Below are positions 59,343 through 64,000 of a stretch of DNA of 64,000 nucleotides, in pieces. Origin of the DNA: Micromonospora zamorensis (GTDB lineage Bacteria > Actinomycetota > Actinomycetes > Mycobacteriales > Micromonosporaceae); contig NZ_LT607755.1 in NCBI RefSeq assembly GCF_900090275.1, positions 3,286,001 to 3,350,000 on the forward strand. Reading direction: 5' to 3'. Below the pieces are notes generated by a model. That model was not told the origin of the DNA and did not search any database. It was given only the letters and a program-made list of their open reading frames with translations. Positions within the stretch are counted from its first letter, which is position 1. Every line of letters starts with the position of its first letter. The position numbers were made by a program, and so were the translations under genes.

Positions 59343-61196
59343 TTACGAAGTCGGGTACTGCGCGAGGTAGACCGGCGCGCCCACCTTGGTCATATCGGCC
59401 GCCTCGCCGACGCCGTTGACCACGTGGTCGATCGTGCCGGCGCTGAGGTTGACGGTCATGACGTGGTGCAGCTTCACGCCCGGCCGGTTCGGCACCTCGA
59501 AGCCGTTCTCGGTGTGGATCGACGGGTTGTTCTGGTTGAAGACGTACACCCCGCCGCCGTGCAGGGTGTGGTGACGCACCCGGTCACCGACCTTGTACCC
59601 GGCCCAGCCCTCGACCGCGCCGTTCATCCAGTCGGCCTGCGTCGGCGGGTCGTACGGCAGCTCGTTCTGGTAGAGGATCGTGGTGCCGTGCTCGCCGTTC
59701 CAGACCGTGTTGTAGCGCTGGAAGTGCTCGACGAACAGACCGGTCGCGGTCACGTGGTCGCCGTTGATGACGGCGCCGTAGCGACCGGTGTTGGTGCGCC
59801 AGCGGTCGGTGTCACCGTTGACGCCCTCGGTGAAGCCCTCGACGCCGTGGTCACCGCGCCAGACCCAGGTGTGGTCGATGAGCACGTTGTCGCTGTTGAC
59901 CTCCAGCGCGGTGTTCGTCCGGCCGATGTGCGGGCCGCCGACCCGGAAGTACACGTCGGACAGCGTGGTCGGGTTGTGCGGGCTGCTGGCGTTGTGGCCG
60001 TGCTGGCGGCCCACCCGCAGCAGGACCGGCGACTCGACGAGACCGGCGTCGATCGTGACACCGGCGACGATCACGCCGGGGACACCGGCGACGTCGAGCG
60101 GGATGGCGCCGTTCACCGCGGTGAGCGTCGCGTGGCCGATTCCGAGCACCACGGTGCCGGGCCGCCGGACCTCGATGCTGCGGGCGATGTCGTACGTGCC
60201 GGGGGTCAGCAGCAGGTGCTTCCCGCGCGCGAGTTGGGCGTTGATGACGCGTACCGGGTCGGACGGCTTGGCGACGAAGAAGTCGTCGATCCCGATCGTC
60301 CGTCCCGGCGTCATGCCGTCGGCCCAGGAGACTCCCCGGCTGTCGCGCTGCGCGGCGGGCACCCGCACGTTGTAGCGACCCTTGCCGTCGACGAAGAGGT
60401 ACGGCTTCTCCCGGCTCAGCGGGGTGGTCTCCAGGGTGGTGTACGGCGGGTCGGGGAACGTGGCGTCGTCCGGCGCGCCCTCGACGCCCGCGAAGACCTG
60501 GTTCCACACCGCGTTGGACCAGCTGCCGACCTCACTGTTGCGGGTCAGCCACTGCTGCTGCGAGCCGTTGGTGGTGGCCGGCAGCCGCGAGTCGGCGATG
60601 AAGCCACCGCTGGCGAACTGCGGGCCGGCAGTGCAGTAGTCCATCAGCGACAGACCGCCGCCGTTGATGTTCAACCGGCGCATCGACACCGCCTGGGACA
60701 CCGCCCAGAAGTTCGCCGTCGACCGGCAACCGTCCTGACCGGAGGCGTTGATGGTGAGCGACAGGTTGGACAGGGTGCGCCAGAAGTTGACCAGCGCGAG
60801 GCAGTTGCCGGTGCCGCCGTCGGCCAGGCAGCGGTTGTAGACCTCGAGCTTGCCGTTCACCGTGACGTCGGTGGGCGAGGCGCCCAGACCGGACACCTCG
60901 GTGTAGTAGCCGACCTTGGCCTGCAACGGCTGCTCGGCCGTGCCGTACGTGCCCGGCTTGAACAGGTAGGCGTGCCGCTCGGTGCCCATCTCGTTGTCGA
61001 CCTGCCGGGCGTGGGCCGCGTCCAGGGTCTGCTGGATCTCGGCGACCGGCATGCCCGGGTCGAAGATCGTCACGTTGGGGCCGAAGTCCGGTGCGCCGTG
61101 GGTCGGGCGACCGGCGGTGGCGGCGGTGCTGGTCATGGTGACGGCGGTGGTCACCAGCAGAGCAAGGGTGAGGGTACGTAGGGACGGGCTTGTCAT
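59343..61196 (-). CDS. Secreted beta-helix protein, GH55-like
   Basis: Secreted protein of 617 residues; the ATG at 61196 follows GAGAGGA, with signal cleavage near ATAGR. Two beta-helix regions are suggested. The first starts DPGMPVAEIQQTLDAAHARQ with LFKPGTYGTAEQPLQAKVGYYT, the second has KHLLLTPGTYDIARSIEVRR and NVLIDHTWVWRGDHGVEGF. This doubled layout is typical of GH55-type exo-beta-1,3-glucanases and relatives. Related actinomycete proteins are mislabelled adenylyl cyclase. A CebR-like operator lies 54 bases upstream. Catalytic residues could not be fixed. Confidence 0.78.
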   Translation of the reverse strand: MTSPSLRTLTLALLVTTAVTMTSTAATAGRPTHGAPDFGPNVTIFDPGMPVAEIQQTLDAAHARQVDNEMGTERHAYLFKPGTYGTAEQPLQAKVGYYTEVSGLGASPTDVTVNGKLEVYNRCLADGGTGNCLALVNFWRTLSNLSLTINASGQDGCRSTANFWAVSQAVSMRRLNINGGGLSLMDYCTAGPQFASGGFIADSRLPATTNGSQQQWLTRNSEVGSWSNAVWNQVFAGVEGAPDDATFPDPPYTTLETTPLSREKPYLFVDGKGRYNVRVPAAQRDSRGVSWADGMTPGRTIGIDDFFVAKPSDPVRVINAQLARGKHLLLTPGTYDIARSIEVRRPGTVVLGIGHATLTAVNGAIPLDVAGVPGVIVAGVTIDAGLVESPVLLRVGRQHGHNASSPHNPTTLSDVYFRVGGPHIGRTNTALEVNSDNVLIDHTWVWRGDHGVEGFTEGVNGDTDRWRTNTGRYGAVINGDHVTATGLFVEHFQRYNTVWNGEHGTTILYQNELPYDPPTQADWMNGAVEGWAGYKVGDRVRHHTLHGGGVYVFNQNNPSIHTENGFEVPNRPGVKLHHVMTVNLSAGTIDHVVNGVGEAADMTKVGAPVYLAQYPTS

Positions 61197-61249
61197 GTAG
61201 TTCGTCCTCTCCGCTGGCCGGAGATGCTTCCGGCGCAGCTGGGGGCGGT

Positions 61250-61261
61250 GAGAGCGCTCTC
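61250..61261. promoter_or_regulatory. CebR-like LacI-family operator
   Basis: GAGAGCGCTCTC is a perfect 12-base palindrome close to the CebR box of Streptomyces (TGGGAGCGCTCCCA). It lies 54 bases before the beta-helix gene start. No LacI gene is adjacent, so the regulator would act from elsewhere. Confidence 0.65.
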
Positions 61262-61401
61262 TGACCCCTGCCGCCGGAGTTGAGCCGGACCAGAAGGGGG
61301 TTGACATCTTTCTACCCGTTAATCCGGCCGCCCGCCATGACCACGGACGGCGAACTTCGTGCCGGTACCGGTCGGTCCATTTCGGAGTCCGGATACGGCG
61401 A

Positions 61402-61428
61402 GGCCCGCCCTCCTGAGGAGGGCGGGCC
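61402..61428 (-). terminator. Terminator of the GlsB-like gene
   Basis: Perfect 12-bp stem GGCCCGCCCTCC with its complement and a 3-base TGA loop, 18 bases past the stop of the minus-strand gene at 61447. Confidence 0.78.
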
Positions 61429-61446
61429 GCCACGAGGTGTGAGAGG

Positions 61447-61719
61447 TCAGCGCACCCGGCGCCGGCCGTAGACACCGGCGACGATCGCCACGCCGACAGC
61501 GGCGAAGACGACCTGCAGGATCAGCTCGATCCAGTCGATCCCGCTGGTGTCGTCGACACCGAGGGCACCGGCGACGAGGGTGCCGAGGATCGCCGCGACC
61601 ACACCGATGAGCAGGGTCAGCCAGATCGGGATGTTCTGCTTGCCCGGCACCACCAGCCGGCCCAGCACGCCGATGATCAGACCGATGATGATGGCGGCGA
61701 AGAAGCCGGTAATTTCCAC
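61447..61719 (-). CDS. GlsB/YeaQ/YmgE family membrane protein
   Basis: Three-helix membrane protein of 90 residues, of the transglycosylase-associated/stress family. Gly-rich helices IIIGLIIGVLGRLVVPGKQN, LTLLIGVVAAILGTLVAGAL and LQVVFAAVGVAIVAGVYGRR fit the pattern, including the PGKQN loop. AGGACGACTCC precedes the ATG. Members are induced by general or acid stress; the molecular role is unclear. Confidence 0.92.
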   Translation of the reverse strand: MEITGFFAAIIIGLIIGVLGRLVVPGKQNIPIWLTLLIGVVAAILGTLVAGALGVDDTSGIDWIELILQVVFAAVGVAIVAGVYGRRRVR

Positions 61720-61839
61720 GGGAGTCGTCCTTTGCGAGGGGAATGTCGTCGGCCTTTGATTGCCCTGGGCAACGAGCCGCGAAACACCCTCTGGATCTTC
61801 AATCTGCGGTCGGCTTCAGGCCGCCTTACCGGCGTTAGG

Positions 61840-64000
61840 ATGACCGCCGTGCAGTTCGGGGTGCTCGGGCCGCTCGCCGTGACCACGGACGCCGGCGAGC
61901 CGGTGGTGGTGCCCGGCACGAAGGTACGCGCGCTGCTGGCCGACCTGCTGGTCAACCGCAACCAGGTGGTCTCGGCGGACCGCCTCATCGACGATCTGTG
62001 GGGCGAGCACTGCCCCGCCAACCCCGCCGGCGCCCTCCAGGTGCGGGTGTCCCAGTTGCGCAAGGCGCTCAACGACGCCGAGCCGGGTGCCCGCGAGCTG
62101 GTCGAGTCCCGGCCGCCGGGCTATCTGCTGCGGGTCGACGCGGTCGACGTCGCCCGGTTCGACGAGCTGGCCCGGTGCACCGACGTCGAGCGGTTGACCG
62201 ATGCCCTCGCGTTGTGGCGCGGCGAGGCGTACGCCGACGTGGCCGACGCCGAGTTCGTCCGCGCGGAGGCCACCCGCCTCGCCGAGCAGCGCCTCACCGT
62301 CCACGAACGGTTGGCCGAGGCCCGGCTGGCCCGGGGTGAACACGATCTGGTCGCCGCCGACCTCGCCGAGCTGGTCACCCGGCATCCGCTGCGTGAGGGC
62401 CTGCGGGCGGTGCAGCTCCGCGCGTTGTACGCGGCCGGCCGCCAGTCCGAGGCCTTGGACAGCTACGCCGATCTGCGGGAGCGGCTCGCCGAGGAGCTGG
62501 GCCTCGACCCCGGCCCCGAGCTGGTCGCCCTGCACCGCAGGATCCTCGAACAGGACGCCACCCTCAGCGCGCCGCCGAAGGCCGCGGTCATCCGCGTCAG
62601 CCTTCCCGCCCCGCTCGACGAGCTGGTCGGGCGCGCCGAGGCGCTGGCCGAGCTGGGCGAGCTGCTGCCCCGGCAGCGGCTGGTGACGCTGGTCGGGCCC
62701 GGTGGCGTCGGCAAGACCAGACTGGCCGTCGAGACGGCCCGCGCGCAGTCCCTTCCCGACGGAGTCCAGCTGGTCGAGCTGGCCCCGCTGCCCGCCGGTG
62801 ACGCGCTCGTCGCCGAGCAGGTGCTCGCCGCTCTGGGCAGCTACGAGGCGGCCGGCACGAACATGTCCCCCGCCGACCGGCTGGTGACGACCCTGCGGCA
62901 CCGACACCTGCTGCTCGTGCTGGACAACTGCGAACACGTCATCGACCCGGTCGCCGAGCTGGTCGCCCGGCTGCTGCGCGAGGTGCCCGGGCTGCGGGTG
63001 CTGGCCACCAGCAGGGAGCCACTCGGGCTGACCGGTGAACTGCTCTGGGAGGTACCCCCACTGCCCGTGCCGGATGACGGTGACCTGGACACGGTCCGGC
63101 ACTCGGCGGCGGCCCGGTTGTTCGCCGCCCGCGCCGCCGCGCAGCAGCGCGGGTTCCGCCTCGACGGGCAGAGCGCCGCCGCGGTCGCGCAGCTCTGCCG
63201 CCGCCTCGACGGCCTGCCGCTCGCGCTGGAGCTGGCCGCGACCCGGGTGCGCGCGCTGGGCGTGCGCGGTGTGGTGGAACGGCTCGACGACCGCTTCCGT
63301 CTGCTCACCACCCAGCAGCGGGACGTGCCACCCCGGCAGCGGACGCTGACCGCGGTGATCGGTTGGAGCTGGGACCTCCTCGACGAGACCGACCGGATGG
63401 TGCTGGCCCGGCTGGCGGTGTTCCGGGACGGCTGCACCCCGGATGCCGCCGAGTACGTCTGCGGGACCGACCTGGACACCCTCGCCCGGCTGGTGGACCG
63501 GTCGCTGGTGGTGCTGGACGACTCCGGCGCCAACCCGCGCTACCGGCTGCTCGAATCGGTCGCGGCATTCTGCCTGGACCGACTGACCGACGCCGACGCC
63601 GTGCGCACCCGGCACGCCACCTACTACACGGAGCTGGCCGAGCGCGCCGACCCGGAGCTGCGCGGGGCCGACCAGCAGCGGTGGCTGGCGCTGCTGGACG
63701 CCGAGATGGCGAACCTGCGATCCGCGCTGGTGCACGGCGGAGGGCTGCGCCTGGCGATCGCGCTGAGCTGGTACTGGCACCTGCGCGGCCGGCTCACCGA
63801 GGCGCGGCGAGCCCTGGCCGTGCCCGGTGACCCGGACCAGGAGACCCGGGCGGCCCCCTGGCGGGTCGGGTTCGCCCTGTCGCAGGGCGAGGCGACCGAG
63901 CCGGACGACGTACGCGCCGCGGTGGCCGCCGACCCGGGCTGCCACGCCGCGTGGTTCGCGGCCAACGCGGTGATCGAGCACGGCGACCTGGCCCTGGCTG
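61840..64000 (+). CDS. AfsR/SARP-family transcriptional regulator (3' end outside window)
   Basis: Partial regulator of at least 720 residues, open to the window edge. Residues about 1-95 are an OmpR-type winged helix (VRALLADLLVNRNQVVSADR, LIDDLWG) and about 96-245 the BTAD domain (EELGLDPGPELVALHRRILE). An NB-ARC/NTPase domain follows, with P-loop GPGGVGKT at 286-293, then LLVLDNCEHVID and ATSREPLGL. The region after residue 590 begins helical repeats. Such proteins activate secondary metabolism or act as global regulators. No biosynthetic cluster is visible up to the edge. Confidence 0.9.
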   Translation, partial: MTAVQFGVLGPLAVTTDAGEPVVVPGTKVRALLADLLVNRNQVVSADRLIDDLWGEHCPANPAGALQVRVSQLRKALNDAEPGARELVESRPPGYLLRVDAVDVARFDELARCTDVERLTDALALWRGEAYADVADAEFVRAEATRLAEQRLTVHERLAEARLARGEHDLVAADLAELVTRHPLREGLRAVQLRALYAAGRQSEALDSYADLRERLAEELGLDPGPELVALHRRILEQDATLSAPPKAAVIRVSLPAPLDELVGRAEALAELGELLPRQRLVTLVGPGGVGKTRLAVETARAQSLPDGVQLVELAPLPAGDALVAEQVLAALGSYEAAGTNMSPADRLVTTLRHRHLLLVLDNCEHVIDPVAELVARLLREVPGLRVLATSREPLGLTGELLWEVPPLPVPDDGDLDTVRHSAAARLFAARAAAQQRGFRLDGQSAAAVAQLCRRLDGLPLALELAATRVRALGVRGVVERLDDRFRLLTTQQRDVPPRQRTLTAVIGWSWDLLDETDRMVLARLAVFRDGCTPDAAEYVCGTDLDTLARLVDRSLVVLDDSGANPRYRLLESVAAFCLDRLTDADAVRTRHATYYTELAERADPELRGADQQRWLALLDAEMANLRSALVHGGGLRLAIALSWYWHLRGRLTEARRALAVPGDPDQETRAAPWRVGFALSQGEATEPDDVRAAVAADPGCHAAWFAANAVIEHGDLALA

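Noticed and set aside
59343..61196. Adenylyl cyclase
   Set aside because: Used as a label on related sequences, but the protein is secreted and beta-helical with no cyclase motif.
61816..63981. Long minus-strand open frame opposite the AfsR/SARP gene
   Set aside because: The plus strand carries OmpR, BTAD and NB-ARC motifs in order; the minus frame shows only His/Gln/Arg-rich shadow sequence.

Overview
The window is high-GC actinomycete DNA. Gene content points to Micromonosporaceae, most likely Micromonospora or a close relative, though no rRNA or species marker is present to prove it. Supporting signs are GTG and TTG starts, 1-4 base ATGA/GTGA operon overlaps, many LacI-type sugar regulators, secreted carbohydrate-active enzymes with lectin or discoidin modules, an ureABCFGD urease operon, an AfsR/SARP regulator and a DivIVA-like coiled-coil protein. 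I saw no tRNA, rRNA, CRISPR array, transposase or phage gene. Long antisense open frames occur opposite most genes, as expected at this GC content.

Layout. 1-8.7 kb: a sugar locus with a GH35 beta-galactosidase, a LacI regulator, a CUT1 sugar ABC transporter lacking its own ATPase, a tiny membrane protein and a secreted beta-helix protein. Matching operators (TGTTAC...GTAACA) lie before the hydrolase and before the transporter. 8.7-13.9 kb: a membrane-anchored multicopper oxidase operon facing a two-component system. 13.9-19.6 kb: an XRE-cupin regulator facing a flavoprotein-methyltransferase fusion, then a DivIVA-like cytoskeletal protein and a pyridine nucleotide-disulfide oxidoreductase. 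19.6-23.2 kb: a nucleotidyltransferase and a copper-related cluster (membrane protein, cupredoxin lipoprotein, CopC). 23.4-33.6 kb: two secreted beta-propeller sugar-dehydrogenase-like proteins, a LamG protein, small regulators and a second LacI gene with two overlapping operators.

33.6-45.6 kb is the nitrogen region. It holds urtABCDE (urea ABC transporter), a cytosolic AmiC-like receptor, a MarR regulator, a cupin and urease ureABCFGD. The roughly 350 bases before urtA look unusual: a promoter, a folded 69-base domain, a perfect intrinsic terminator and then a 44-codon leader ORF. This is the best candidate here for an undescribed regulatory RNA.

45.9-52.3 kb is a sulfur region: an SsuD-like monooxygenase divergent from ssuABC, followed by an SBP56/methanethiol-oxidase homologue and a polytopic membrane protein. 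52.4-64 kb has an O-methyltransferase, an alpha/beta hydrolase, two tiny secreted proteins, a repeat-rich gap, a GH71/99-like enzyme with discoidin modules, a sugar-nucleotide epimerase, a beta-helix glycosidase-like protein with a CebR-like operator, a GlsB/YeaQ membrane protein and the 5' part of an AfsR/SARP regulator cut by the window end.

All functions come from reading motifs in the sequence. No database search was run, so family names are recognition calls.
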